DNA from: Zopfochytrium polystomum
Lineage: Eukaryota; Chytridiomycota; Chytridiomycetes; Chytridiales; Chytridiaceae
NCBI GenBank assembly: GCA_025765615.1
Contig: JAIVFJ010000119.1
Span: forward strand, 1 to 64,000
Length of the DNA: 64,000 nt
Direction of reading: 5' to 3'
The notes under the pieces: generated by a model
Told to the model about the DNA's origin: nothing
What the model saw: only the letters and a program-made list of their open reading frames with translations
Databases searched by the model: none
Position numbers and translations under genes: made by a program
In this document: piece after piece, positions 50,794 through 63,390 of the stretch
Layout of the letters: every line of letters starts with the position of its first letter
Position numbering within the stretch: the stretch's first letter is position 1

Positions 50794-53700
50794 ATGTCCA
50801 AGAAGATTGCTCAGCTTACGAAAGTGATCTACTATCTCAACACGAAGAATGAAGACCACAATGTCGAAATACAAAGCCTAGTGGATGCTTACGAGGACGA
50901 GTTGGCGGATGTAAGAGGCTTTCCTTACGTTTTAAGAGCTGTCGTGCATGTCCAATGAAATGGCACTCAATCGTTCGATACTTCAGGTCATTAAAGACGG
51001 AATGGGGCAGATTACGGATCTTCAGGCCAGGGTGGAGGAGAATGAGTCTCAGCTCAGGGCACAAGAGGATTTAATCCAGGTGATAACCCCTACTTATGAA
51101 AGTGTTCTAAGCCGAGCTCGTTTAAACGATACACCAACAGAGATACTCGGAAACAATATCGACTCAAGAAAACAGTCTTTTGGACGCTAAGAAGCTGGAA
51201 ACGACTTTGCGGGATACGGTCACCGCGCTTGAACGGTCGGCACTTGGGCTTGTCCTCTTGCACCCCTCCCACAAACTATTCTTACAATCCCCTCTCCAGC
51301 GAGAAGTCGGCTCTGCAAGCGACTGCCAAGGAGAAGGAGGAGCGACTAAGCAGCGTCGAGGAGCTGCACCGAATAGCCCATTCGCAAAAGGAGCTGCTCG
51401 CCAGCGAGGCCAAAGACTTGGGAGAGAAGCACGAGGACGAGCTTCGGAACGAGCAAAAGAGATTTGCGGAAGAGGCAAGCTTGCGGCGCGTCGCGCGTCT
51501 GTTGTGGCTTTCCAGAAGAAGAAAAAAGGACTCTTGCTCATGTGTGTGTTCTATCTTTTCCCTTTCAGATTGAGCGGCTCAAACAGCAGCATTCGCGCAT
51601 GCTGCAAACCTACACCGAGGAGAACAAGAGCGCAACAGAGCATCTCAAAGAGGCGGTCACGGCGTTGAATCGACAGGTTCGGAGTACCAAACCGTTTTTC
51701 GGGACGCACATAATAATTCCATCTCGACACCTGCCTGCCGTTCTCTGGTTTTCTTCACCCCTTTTTGTACAAATGTAGATAGAGGACCAGAAGCAAAGCT
51801 TTGAGACTGAGTTTCAAGATCTAAAGGCAGCACATGACAAGGAGCTCCAGGAAATGAAGGTCGACCGTGACGAAGCAGAGGGCAAGTTACTCGCGCAAAT
51901 GGCGGAGGTAGAGTGTTCACTAGAACTTTTTTTCCTCGCGTCTGCATAGCAAATTGACACTTCTATTTTGAAGCTCAGGAAGAAATCTATGGATTTGTCG
52001 AGGCAGCTGGGCGAAGCGCAGGAGAAAGCGACAAAGTAAGCAAAAGGGGGCAAAGATATAAAAGTTAAACAGGGAGCGAGAGGCTTTGTTCACCCCTTAT
52101 TTCATACTAATTTACTTGGCGGAAGCTTATCCGACCGAGTCCGCGAGCAGCAAGCAGTTTTGCAAGAGTCGCAATCCAAGGTTGCAGGACTGTCGGCAGA
52201 GTTGTACAACGAGCAAGAAGTCAGCAAGAATCTGAAAAACGCGAGTTGCACAATGATTTTCGCCCTCAAGTCTTTTCCTCATATCCACATTGGCAACCCC
52301 CCACCTTTCAATAGCCTAACCTAGATCCATTTTAGGAATTGGAGGCTTTGAATTTTGCAAATCAGGACCAAAGTTTGTACTTGTTTCCTTGCGCTCGAAG
52401 CCACTGTCCTTTTTCTGTAACGCTTCGTTTTTTGGGGAAATCCAGCATTGAAGAACACAGAACTACAGCGCAACCTCACAAACGCGCAAGTCGAGATTGC
52501 GCATTTTGAATCGCTGTCGCGGACGCTCAAAGAGGGCCATGACAAGTTCCAGGCAGAGTCGGAGACGCTAAGGCAGAGCCTGGAGGCAGCTTACACGTAC
52601 GAGCGGCTGAAACATTTTTTGCCTACTTCCGTGCCTCACGTTTCGACCAGCCAGATTAAAGAGTTTAGCGAAAAGATCCACGTTCTGAATCGAGAGAAGG
52701 CGGGACTCGAAGTACAGCGGGTTGAGAGAGGTACTCCAGCTTTGACATTCAGCTTCGTTTGTTGTGTTTCTCACTTGGCGATGTATGCACCAGAACGGGC
52801 ATACAAGCAACTACAGGATGAAAAGATGCTGATGGAAGAGAGTTTAAGACGGGCAAGTCTTTCAAAACGAGCGTGGCAGCACGTAGCAAAGCTTTTAACT
52901 GAGGGCTAAAATATCAGGAAATGGCCGCTTCTCTGGAGAAGCAAGAATCTGATCTTCGAAGCTTTTACGAACGCGACATGGAAGAAAAACTGAACAACCT
53001 TCGGTCATCGTTCGAATCGACAATCCTAGAAAAGGAAGAGGTTAGCACCGAATCCGCGCGCAACTCGGGCGTGAACACGCTTCTTCCATTCAGGCGATTG
53101 AGAAATGCCGAGCAGAAATGGACTCGCAAGTGTCGCGATACGAATCTCTGCTGAAAAAAGAGAAAGAGTCATTCGACGACATGAAAAAGTCCTTGCAGGT
53201 TTTTTAATCTGCTTTCTCCTTTGTTTCGTCCAAACCTTTCCGAGTAACTGATTGAAACTCAACAGGCCAAAATAAGCACAGCGGAGGCGCAAAAGCGGGA
53301 GCTTACCGCCAAAGTTTCAGAAAACCTCGCCGCCCTTGAGGAGAAAACGACCGAAATTTCAAAGTTGCAGAAGAGCATTCAAGTAAGCACGAGTGGGGAG
53401 TGGGCTTTACCCGCCAGGTCGTTTGCTGATCACAAGCGACCTCTTAACGTTCCCCAGCAACTGCAAAACACCGTCAAGGCGCTGGAAGTCGACAAGGCCG
53501 ACCTTTTCCAAAAGATGGTTCGCGTGGACGATCAGATCCGCGGGGAGCTGAACGAAAAATTTCGGATTGAGAAGCAGGAGATGAAAGACAATTGGTTCGA
53601 GCTTGGAGGGGGGGAAAACGCGACGGCAATCCAAGCTCACACGATTGTTTTCCCTCCCCACCGCCCAGGGAGCGTCAGCACGTCTTCGAGATACAGACTA

Positions 53701-55826
53701 TGCGAGACCGTATGACCGCCGAGCATATCATTGAAATGGCGGTAGGTTCAAGCCCCCTCTCGGCTCCCCACCAACTTGCCTTCGATGCCGCGTCCTCCTA
53801 AGAAAACTCCTCTGATGTTTTTGTAACCTCCAAACTTGCCTCCCTTCGCAAGGATACTGTAAAGCGACTCGAGACCGAGTCGAACGATTTGCTCGAGGGG
53901 CTCCGGGCCGAAAACACCAAGAAGGAGGAGGAGTGGGAGGAGCGCCGGAGAGAGATGCAAATGAAAATCGACGAAACAGAAGACCAGCTCAAATCAACTA
54001 TGAAAGCCATAATGGATATCAAGGAGGTATGGTTTTCAACTCAATGACTGTCATCCGCAAGCACCCTGACCCTTGGACAAACGTCGTGGGCGTAATTGCA
54101 GGAAAACACCAAAAAGATAGCCCAGCTCATCGACCAGCACCAACAAAGCATGGAGATGGAGCGCAAAAACTGGGAATTCGAAACTTCCGCTCGAGAGACT
54201 CAGTTGAAAATGGAGTTCAAGATAACAATGACAAACTTTGAGCGAAAGCATGCAATGTTGGTCGAAGAGATGGAAACATCTCAAAAGAAGCAGCTTGATG
54301 ACATTCGAAATCAACATACCAAAGTCCTCATGACCACCAAAATGGTAGATTTCTGAAGAAATGCCTCGCTTTAGGCTAACATTATAACCGTAGGAAGCTG
54401 AAGCAGTTAAAAATGCAGAGCTCAACCGCTTGAAGGCACTTCAAGCAGAAGAGGCAGAACGCATTAGCCAGGCACACATTGCTGAGCTGGCGGAGACGGT
54501 CTTATCAATGAACGTGCAGCGAATGGCTGAAATTAAGGCTCTAAATGATTCTCACGAGACAGTACTCACTGCTAAAAACGAAGAAATTTCCAACTTGGAG
54601 GAGCAAGTGAATACGCACATTGTAAGTGACCTTTCCATCGTTGTTTTTCGTTCCTTCAAATTGGTGGATTAACCGAAAGGAGCACAGACAAGCGAAGAAG
54701 ACCTCGCTCGCCGCCTTGAAGAGGCTGAGAGCACCATCGCCGCGCTGAAGGACGAAATCGCACGAAAGATCGACGAAGCCATTCAAGAAGCGCAAGTTTC
54801 CATTGACTTCCCTCTTTTTTGATTTCTTTTCCTCCCTCCCGTTTCTTCTAAAGCCTCTGTGAAACTTTTCGCGCTTCCGCCCAAAGTCTCTTGCGCTTAC
54901 ACTCAATTATTTACACTGCAGCGCCGAGGCCGAAAAGTTTCTCCGACAGCGCGAGGACGAAATCCTCCGAGACCACCAAGAAGACGTTGCGAGGATAAAC
55001 GAGGAGCACATTCAGGAGGCGAAGCGGATGATCAAAGAGTTTGAGGCTGCTCAGGAGTTTTTCAAAAAGCAGATTGCGCTGCACCAGAAGCAGTTGAGTA
55101 GTTGAGTCGGGGGGTCGCTTTTGCAGCCATTTGTTGCCTAACTTTTACTGTTTGTTTCCGCCGCCGCAAAGGCTAAAAGATGCAGATATCAAGTACGAAA
55201 ACCGAGAACCGCGCGAGGTCGACCTCAAGAAGATTGCCGACTTGGAGGAGGACGTGAGGCGCCGCAAGAAGAAGGCGGCGGCCCTTGCAGTTGAGTTTTC
55301 AAGAGGTTTCGCCCTGTTTATTTTCTTGGAACCGAACTGCCCAACTGCAACAAATGTCGCGTTGCAACGTCGGGCATACCCGTGCCCGGTCGTTCGGCCA
55401 TTTCCCAATTTCCGTCCCCCTTCCCACTTCCTTTTCCTGCTGCATTCGGCTCACACGCGGTGTCCAACCCAAAGCGTAGGAGGAGCTGGACTACTACAAG
55501 CTGGAGCTGAACAACCGCGAGGCAAACTTCAACAAGATATTTAACAAGACGCCCTTGGTTGGCGTCATCCAGCCGATCAGCCTCTCGACGGCAAAGGTGA
55601 GGGGAAGTGCTTATTTCTCTTCATTCCCTTTGATTCCTCCCACACACTCTGCTTGCAAGTCGGTTTTTGACTTTATCTACCTTTGTTCAAGCACCCTCCG
55701 ATGAAGAAGGAAAAGTCGAACAACCGCCTCCCGCCTCTTTACTCCCCTCAATCCACGCCGCCGCCACCACCACAGGCCACCATCCCGTCCATATCAGTGC
55801 CAAGAGGTCCACCAGCAGCTCCTTGA
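50794..55826 (+). CDS. FAM184-like coiled-coil protein, about 20 short exons
   Basis: Exon 1 (50,794-50,910) reads MSKKIAQLTKVIYYLNTKNE and SLVDAYEDELAD, the diagnostic FAM184 N-terminus. Near the C-terminus EELDYYKLELNNREANFNKI with NKTPLVGVIQPISLST matches the diagnostic FAM184 end block. Between them lie many coiled-coil exons, e.g. QIKEFSEKIHVLNREKAGLE; EKQESDLRSFYERDMEEKLN; DTVKRLETESNDLLEGLRAE; ENTKKIAQLIDQHQQSMEME; AERISQAHIAELAETVLSMN; KRMIKEFEAAQEFFKKQIAL. The Pro-rich last exon ends VPRGPPAAP, stop at 55,824-55,826. Introns are about 50-110 nt and their exact borders are not all resolved. FAM184 proteins are poorly characterised. Presence in a fungus argues for a flagellated lineage. 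Confidence 0.75.
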
Positions 55827-56249
55827 GCGGATGGGAAGGCCTCTTGTGGAGAGGAGCGACGTGGTGAGGAGGGCCGTTGGAAGGGAAGGCAAGAGAGAAA
55901 CGGCGAGGAGCGAGGGATGGGGAGACTCGTACATGTAAACGCAAAGAGGAGGAGACGGCTGGCTCGGCGTCGCATCGCTTTTTTTTTTCATTTTTTTTTT
56001 TTTTTCATACGTACTTCCTTTTGGGCAGTTTTTGGTTTCTTTCGAGTCGATGCTTATACATAACACTACTACTACAAATACACATGAATCCCCCGCCCAG
56101 CTTCTCCTCCTCCTCCTCCTCCTCCTCGTGCCCATGTGCTTCCCCTCGAGTCAATCTGCATCAAGTTTTCCAAGATAAGCAAATGCCCCCGCGAGACGGG
56201 GGGAGGGGACTAAGACGCCACCCTGTCATGTCAGTCACCGTTTCCCACC
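55827..56249. other. intergenic between FAM184-like gene and LCMT1
   Basis: T-rich tract at 55,979-56,005 and CTC repeats at 56,105-56,128. No gene. 3' UTR of the first gene and promoter of the second. Confidence 0.5.
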
Positions 56250-58017
56250 ATGATTCACAACAGCTACAACAACAACAGCAACCCGACGGCCTCGTCGTCG
56301 TCGTCGTCGTCCGATGACGCCGTTCGCGCCACAAACGACGACGCGGCGCTCTGTAGAATGTGCGTGCATTTGCGTGCGTGCGTGCGTGGCCGGAACAGCG
56401 GAAGGCAGTGCGGCGGGAGGTGTGCTTTGGCAGCGAGAGAGCCGCGCAAAGCCTCCAAAAGCGCGCTCCGTGGCGTGCGATGTGTTGTGCGGTGCGCGTC
56501 GCCAACGTCGAGGGCGCGCGTTGGGCGTGGGACCCGACCGGGGAACCGTACAGACGAGTCCGTAAACAAAGAAATGCTCATGCACACTACCCCTACCGCC
56601 CCCTATTGCGACCCACAGGTCTGCGGTCTCCCTCGGCTACGTCACAGACCCCTTCATTTCTCACTTTATCAAACGCGGCACTCCGTTCCGAAAACCCCCC
56701 ATCATCAACCGGGGCACTTACGCTCGGTCGACGGCGATTGACGTCTTGGTGGCGGCATTTCTGCAGCTTGACGACGGCGCCGTCGACGGGGCCTCGCAGA
56801 AGCAGATTGTCGGCCTGGGAAGCGGGTCGGATACGAGGTACTTTCTGCTTAAGGTCGTACCATATTTTCGCCTCTCGCAGTGAAGAGACTTTTGCGCGTG
56901 GGAAGCGGGGGAAGTGGGGAGCCAACCCGACCCCATCACTTTCGCCTCAACTCACGGATTTGCGCACTCTTTCTGGGCGGCCTTTACCCACCCTCATTCA
57001 GTCAAGCAATGCCGGTTTCAAAAAGTACTTTGAGATCGACTTTCCCGAAATCACGTCCAGGAAATGCCAGACGATCAAAAAGAACAAGACGCTCTCTGCA
57101 GTCGTCGGAGAGTCTAGAGTCGGTAACGCATCCACCAAGAGAACCGTTCTTTGCTCCTTATTTTTTCGCAATGCGTTGAACAAATGACTCACCTTTTTCC
57201 CCCAAACAGCTGCGGGCGGCTGCGAGCTGTACGGTCAAGACTACGCGCTGATCGCTGGCGATCTTCGGCGATGGAACGACGAGGTGGTCCCGAAACTGGT
57301 CGCTGCCGGCTTCGACACGACGTAACGGCGTTTACTTTGGGTTTTGCCCTTGCTTTTGAAACAACAAAACCCCGTGCTAACACACGCCACCAACTCCGAC
57401 CGGGATCGACTCCAACAGCGCGCCGACTCTCTTTATTTCGGAATGCGTCCTCGTGTACCTGCCGCCTCCCGCGATCACAGCTATCCTCGAGTGGTGTGGA
57501 ACACAAGTGGCGAGCTCCTACTTTGTGACGTACGAACAAATCCGCCCCGACGACGCCTTTGGTCAGGTCATGATTGAAAACCTTCGGGTGAGAACGTGGT
57601 TCATTTTTGTTTTTTTTCAATCGTTGCGTTCTGTTGCTGGCGCTTCTTCCGCCCTCGGTTGGCACACAAATATTCTGACTCCGCTACCCCGCGCACCGGG
57701 CGATCTTTTTGGGCACACGCACGCGCACCACGCACTCGTTTTTCCAGCAACGCGACCTCCACCTGCCCGGACTCGCCGCGTTCCCGACGGTCGAGTCGCA
57801 GCGGGAGCGGTACACGGCGGCAGGGTTCGCGGGAGCGGCGGCGGTGACAATCAAGGAGTATTTCAAGAGCAGGCTGGCCGACGCGGAGCTGGCGCGGGTG
57901 CGCCGACTGGAGATTTTCGACGAGATTGAGGAGTGGGAGCTCATGGGTGATCACTACTGCGTGTCGTGGGCGTGGAAGGGTGGGCCGACGGACGCGCAGC
58001 GGCGCTTCACGCTTTAA
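56250..58017 (+). CDS. LCMT1: leucine carboxyl methyltransferase 1 (PP2A methyltransferase), 338 aa
   Basis: Exons: 56,250-56,359; 56,619-56,853; 57,002-57,122; 57,210-57,321; 57,419-57,587; 57,748-58,017, all GT-AG and phase-consistent (1,017 nt). It transfers a methyl group from AdoMet to the C-terminal Leu of the PP2A catalytic subunit, promoting holoenzyme assembly, in the cytosol. Evidence: DDAVRATNDDAALCRM then SAVSLGYVTDPFISHF (family N-terminus); INRGTYARST with the AdoMet-contacting Arg; the glycine motif VGLGSGSDTRYF; EIDFPEITSRK; LIAGDLRRW; FISECVLVYLPP; ERYTAAGFAGAAAVTIKEYF; and C-terminal YCVSWAWKGG. Length matches the family (about 330 aa). The N-terminus has an Asn/Ser-rich extension. 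It is the yeast PPM1 orthologue class. Confidence 0.93.
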
Positions 58018-58521
58018 GCCTTTGTCGGGACAAGGAGGTCCGCTACGATGACAGAAAGAGAGATTGGAAGTGAGAGATATTCATAAAAATAAAAACCTTT
58101 CGCTTTGTTGCTAGCGCCTAGCGGAGTCCTTCAGATTCTGATTCGACACTGCAATCTTCAAAAGTTATCGACATAACTGTCCATCCATCCACGCATCCAT
58201 CGAGCCTGTCCCACCGTCCGACGATTCATGAACAAAAAAAAAAAAAAAAAAAAAAATGAAGGGGAAGAGGAAACCCCTTGCTGCTCGTTTCTCCACTAAC
58301 GAAAGAATGGGAGGGGAAAAGGGAGAGAGGCAAAGGAAAGGGAGAGTACAAGAGAAACACACCCACACGATATAGCGGTACTACAGTCGCTCCATCAAGC
58401 GGTCGGACAGTCTCGCAGCGCAGACCCGTTCACTCAACGGATGACGGGACGCCAAAAACAAAGCAAAATAATAAGGGGCCGCATTCCCTCCTGCTTCGAC
58501 ACCAACCACCACCAACCGCCA
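58018..58521. other. convergent 3' intergenic region
   Basis: AATAAAAA at 58,086 is a probable polyadenylation signal for LCMT1. An A tract runs from 58,234 to about 58,255. No gene. Confidence 0.55.
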
Positions 58522-59881
58522 CTACAACAAGACGCGAATACGCACGTCCGGCCGCCTCGCGAGCTCGCACACCGTGTGCGCCGACACGTTGCCGCAGCGC
58601 GACAGCGTAATGTCAATGACGGCCGCGGCGCCCAGAGACGCGGACGCCGGCGACATTGTCGCAGCCACCTCCTTCGCCGACGCCGACGCCGACGTGGACG
58701 GCGGCGAAAACGGCGCTACAGCAGCAGTCGCCGCCGTCGCCGGCAGCAGAGACCTCCGACCAAACACGAGCGCCGAGAGCGCAGCGTCGTCAAACGACGC
58801 CGAGCCCTCGACTACGAGGGTGCGCAGTCCGCGCAGTCGGGGGAGCGCGGCGGCGAGTGCGTCGGACGGGATGCGGGCGGTGGCGTCAATGAGCTCGAGG
58901 TGCTGCAGGGAGGCGGCGAGGCGGTCGGAGCGGGCGAGGCGCGCCAGCAGGGCGGCATTAATCCAGTCGGGCGAGCCGACGAGCCGCAGCGCCGTCATGT
59001 TGGGGATGGCGCCGGCCAGGAACGCGTGCACGTCAAACGACTTTGGGATGCGCTTCTCGGACGGGTTGAAAAAGCACACCGACACGTGCCGGATCTGCTG
59101 CACGAGGTCCCACACCCGCGCGTCGTACAGCAGCGACGGCGGCTGCTGCATTGCAGCAGCCGGCGGCGACGAGGTGGAGCCGCTGCCGCCACCACCGGGC
59201 CCGCGTAGCCGACGGCGCAATCCAGACACAGTCATCTGCCCTGTGGACGTCGCAGCCATGACGCCCGCCGCCGCCGCCGCCGTCGTGGCCGCTGTCGCGG
59301 CGCCCCTCGCGCGACCCCTCGTCGACGCGGCGCCGGCGGCAGCAGCAGCGGCGCGGCGACGGACGGGGCTCTGCAGCCCGAGCATGCCCTTCAGCCCGGC
59401 CGTCTGACGGCCGCCGCCGGCGGCGCAGCGGCGCGAGCGCGGTTCGCGCGGGAGGCTCTCGATGAGGTCGTTGAGCTTGATCATGCGCTCAAGCGAGTGG
59501 AACACGGGGCTGCGCCACAGCGCCGCCTCGGCGAACGCGGCCCACTCCTTGCACACCGCCGCGGCCGTCGCCAGCGCCGTGAACGCGCCATCGCGACGAA
59601 GCGCCGCCATCACCGCTTGGATCGCCCGCGCGGGAAGCCCGCCCATTACCAGCGGCCGCGCTCCGGCCGCGGCGCCCTGCTCCGTCTGGGCCGCTGCCTC
59701 GCCGGCCGCCGCCGCCGCCACCAGACCCGCTGGAGCAACGTCCGCTTCTTCGCTGACGACACCGTCACCAGGCGGCGGCGGCGGTGGCGAGGACGCGGAA
59801 CTGCGCCCGCCCTTCCCTCTGGGCGGCGTCTTGATCGTCAAGCCACGGAACCCCCTGTCCAGCGGCGCCACCAGCTCAGCA

Positions 59882-59914
<33 letters not shown>

Positions 59915-60266
59915 ACGCGCGTCGGCGACTCCTCGGGCGAGGCCAGTTGGTGCCGCGCCTTCTGCTGTTGCTGATGCTGCTGCTGCTGCCTCCGAGGACG
60001 GCGTGTGCCGCTGGTGCGGGAGTCGCGGGACCGCGTGGTGGGACCGAGCAGAGCCGGCCGTTGCGTCGGCTGCGGCAGAGGCAAGGTTCCATCGCCATGG
60101 CCATGCTTGCCAACGGTTTTTTTTCCGTCGTCGTCTCCCATGTCCCCCACGTCGCCCTCGCCACGATGGGGCGTCACAACGTTGTTGCGTCCAACAAACC
60201 TCGAAAAAGCCGATGACGATGACGACGACGACGCACTTGCAAAGCGGGCGGCGTCGCCGCCATATC

Positions 60267-60300
<34 letters not shown>

Positions 60301-61101
60301 ATCGACGTCCTCGTCGTCATCATCGTTGCCGCCGTCCGACCCGCAGCTCATCGCGCCACCCCCAAACCCGTGGTCGTCCTCCGCCGCCACTGCCGCCGCC
60401 GGCTCCCGCCACGTCCAAGCCGCCGCGTCCTCTTTTGCAACGCGCAGCGGAACCGGTCGCACGGGCGACGGAACCAGGGCCATAACCACCTCCGCCGCCG
60501 CCACCGGCGCCGGTGCAGTCGCCGACCCATCATCGCAGCGGTCGCCGCAATCGCCCCCACCAAAAGCCAGAGACCGCACCTTCTCCCCTTCCTTCTCCCC
60601 CTCCCCTTTCCCCTCCTCCTTCATCCCACCACCACCTCCTGCCCCCTCGTTCCCGTCGTCTCGAGTACTCCCACCGACACCACCACCAGTTCCACCACCA
60701 CCAGCACCATCCGCATCGCCGTCACGCGCCGCAGCCGCCGCCGCCGCCGTCGCCCGCGTCATCTCCGCCGCCAAGTTGCGTCTCGCCGGGTCGTGGTGGT
60801 GGTAGGAGCGTTGCGCGGCCGTTGTCGCCGTCGGCTTCCTTCCCGCCGCACCACCGCCACCAACTGCCTCTGCCGCCGCCGCCGCCGCTGCGGCCGTGCG
60901 CGCGCGCTGTCGCAGCGACCGCGAGCTGGGCGAGACCGAGTGGTCGACATTGTTCGCGCGCTTGCGCTTGACGACGGCCGCGACGCCGCCGGGGCCGGCA
61001 GGGTCACGCGCCGCATTCGCCATCGTGTCGGCGGCGGCGGCGGCGGCGACGGCGAACGCCCCCGTCGCGGCCGGGCCGCGCGTGCTCGCCGCGGCGCTCA
61101 T
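58522..61101 (-). CDS. F-box/LRR protein with long low-complexity N-terminus, 859 aa
   Basis: Single frame. The frame is open upstream to 61,365 but passes a poly-Lys run from an A tract, so I start at MSAAASTRGPAATGAFAV (61,101). Residues ~1-480 are Ala, Gly, Ser and Asp runs with a basic patch (VVKRKRANNVDHSVSPSSRS). An F-box-like domain at about 482-540 reads MGGLPARAIQAVMAALRR and VCKEWAAFAEAALWRSPVF. Leu-rich repeats follow: IPNMTALRLVGSPDWINAAL; ASLQHLELIDATARIPSDAL; LPRLRGLRTLVVEGSASFDD; and VIDITLSRCGNVSAHTVCEL to the stop. Probable SCF ubiquitin-ligase substrate receptor. Third host F-box gene in the window. Confidence 0.75.
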
Positions 61102-61226
61102 ACTGCTGCTGCTAGTGCTGCTGCTGCTGCTACTGCTACTACTACTGCTGCTGCTACTGCTTGCGCTGGTACTCCGCGCCGCACCGAGGCGGTGCGGCAC
61201 GTCGCGAAAGTTGTACCCTTTGTGTG

Positions 61227-61266
<40 letters not shown>

Positions 61267-61361
61267 GTGGGGAAGGGGTGGTGTTTTGCCGTTAGACGAT
61301 CCATCAAGCGAGAGAAAATAAAATAAGCGTGCGAAGAGCCCGTTCCCCACCCCTCCCACAC
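61102..61361. other. 5' region with triplet repeats and T tract
   Basis: GCT/ACT triplets at 61,105-61,170 and a 35-nt T tract at 61,231-61,265. Promoter and 5' UTR of the F-box/LRR gene. Confidence 0.5.
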
Positions 61362-62252
61362 TCAACTGCGTTCCTCGGTGGCGGCGCCCCTGCCGCCGCC
61401 GCCTCTCGCTCTCGCCCCCTCGCTCTCGCCGACACCGGCATCGCCGCCACCTTCTCCCGCTTCCCCCTTTGCCGTCTTTGCCGCCGACTTTGCCGACGCC
61501 GCCGCCGCCGCAGCAGCAGCAGCCTTGGCTCCGGCGCGCGTGGTAGTGGTGGTGGCGGCGACGGCGGCGGCGGCAGCGCGCGTCGACGGCCGAGCGACAG
61601 GGGCGGCGGCTCCAGCGGCAGCAGCGGCGGCGGCGGCCGCCGCCGCCGCCGCGCTTGCGCTTCGCGTGGTCGCGCGACGGTGCGGGCTGTCTGCCGCGGC
61701 GGCGTGGTCGGCGACGGCGGCGGCGGCGGCGGCGACGGGCGGGATCTGCGTTTTGTTGGTGGTATTGTTGTTGTTGGTGTCGTTGTGCACGCGGGGGACC
61801 GGCGGCTGCTGCTGCTGCTGCGGCGGCGGCGGGGATCCGACCATCGGGGTGGCGGCGACGGGGATGTGCGCCGGCCGTCTCTCGTGCGGGGCGGCGGCGT
61901 CGGCGGCGACGGGGGCAGGGGCCAGAGCCGCAGCACCAGTAGCACCAGCGGCGGCCGCGCTGGCAGCGCCGCCGCCGCCGCCCCCAGCACGCTTGTTGTA
62001 GCTAGCCCTGGTGGTGGTGGTGGTAGTGCTACTGCTACTGCTGGCAGATGTGGCGGTGGCGGCGGCGCTCGGTGCGGCTGCTGCTGCCGCCGCGTGCGCA
62101 GCGGGGGCTTGCTGAGGCGGCGGCGGGGGCTGTGGTGGTGGAGGTGGCGGTGGTGGATGCCGCTGCATCAGCAGCGGCTGCTCAGGGGAGCTTGCGCCGC
62201 CGCCGCCGCCGCCGCGACGGAGGCGCGACGACCTGAGGCGGGGCGGGGTCAT
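61362..62252 (-). CDS. hypothetical Ala/Pro/Gly-rich protein, 296 aa
   Basis: The frame opens at MTPPRLRSSRLRRGGGGGG (62,252) and ends GAATEERS at 61,362. It has a Pro/Gln-rich first third (PPQPPPPPQQAPAAHAAA), poly-Ala stretches and a Lys/Ala tail (AAASAKSAAKTAKGEAGEG) like a linker-histone-type basic tail. No globular domain. It may be a 5' exon or a translated triplet-repeat region and not a gene of its own. GC-rich triplets inflate open frames on both strands here. Confidence 0.3.
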   Translation of the reverse strand: MTPPRLRSSRLRRGGGGGGASSPEQPLLMQRHPPPPPPPPQPPPPPQQAPAAHAAAAAAAPSAAATATSASSSSSTTTTTTRASYNKRAGGGGGGAASAAAAGATGAAALAPAPVAADAAAPHERRPAHIPVAATPMVGSPPPPQQQQQPPVPRVHNDTNNNNTTNKTQIPPVAAAAAAVADHAAAADSPHRRATTRSASAAAAAAAAAAAAAGAAAPVARPSTRAAAAAVAATTTTTRAGAKAAAAAAAAASAKSAAKTAKGEAGEGGGDAGVGESEGARARGGGGRGAATEERS

Positions 62253-62805
62253 ATCGGCCGTAGTAGCTCGATCCTTCTTCAGGCGCTGTACTGCTGTTGG
62301 GGCTGCTGTGCTGCTGTGCTGTACTGCTTGATGCTGTGCGGGGGGGTACGCGCTGCGCGAGTGTGTGTGTGTGTGCGTGTGCGTGAGAGTGCGTGCGAGT
62401 GCCGCCTTCCTTTTCTTTCTTTCTTTATGTTTCTCGGACACGTTTGGACTCTCGCTCTGTCGGGGTTTGAAATGTAATAATGAGTTATTAAAATGAACAG
62501 CACAGCACACACACGCGATGGGTTTGAATGGAACGCGTAAAGTGTGAAGCGACACCCACCAATTCCCACTGCTCCACCCTACCGTTTTTCTTTGTGTTAT
62601 CGTTGGGAGACGCCTTCCTCCCCACCCCCAAAGTGACTGAATGCTCTGCCCCTGCCAGAAAGGAAAAACGGGGGGGAGAGACCAATGAGCCAAACAAACA
62701 CCGGGAGGTCCGTCGCTGAAAGGGCGCCAACCCCTAATCCCCGCTCCAACCACCTGGCCGCTGGGTTGTCCGGCGCTCTGCGGGTCATCAGCGTCGTCTT
62801 CATCT

Positions 62806-62845
<40 letters not shown>

Positions 62846-63390
62846 CAAGCCTGCGAGAAACGGCGGCAGGGCCACACACACGCTGCTTTGCCACTCCCAA
62901 TTTGGCTCGTCAAAAACTGTGTTTGCAAAACACACCATACCCCAACTAATACGGTCAGCTGCTGACCTCGGCTTTCAAATCAGCGAAAAGGAACCGGTCG
63001 GCTTAATTTTATTTTTTTAATTTTTTTTTCAAGCTTCTCACTTTGGCGGTGTCCCCTTTTTGTAACAAACTTTCCTGTATTCAAAGAGTGTCACAAAAAG
63101 GCGCCCAAGTGCAAAACAAGAGAGAAGAATACACAGGGGGGGCTGGGCAGCAAAGAATGATGGTGGTCTCGAACGTGTATGTGAGGGACGTTGCGCCACG
63201 CTCCAAAGTCGCAAGGGGGCCATCTCTCCCGCTTCCTTTTTCTTTTGCCTTAGCGCCATCTTTCGGATGTGTGTGTTTGTGCATTTGTGAGAGAGAGTGA
63301 GTGTGTGAGTGTGTGTGTCAAGTCCCTCCTGGTCCGGGCGCTATCCCCTCCCCCAACAAACTCAGTTCAGAGTGCCGAATCAAAAAAAAT
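62253..63390. other. intergenic with T tract, no supported gene
   Basis: T tract at about 62,808-62,845, a GT/CA repeat at about 62,360-62,400, and GA/GT repeats at about 63,285-63,320. Frames are short or low complexity. Confidence 0.5.

Noticed and set aside
61102..61365. 88-codon extension of the F-box/LRR frame
   Set aside because: It includes a Lys run encoded by a 35-nt A/T tract and a Ser run from triplet repeats. More likely 5' UTR.
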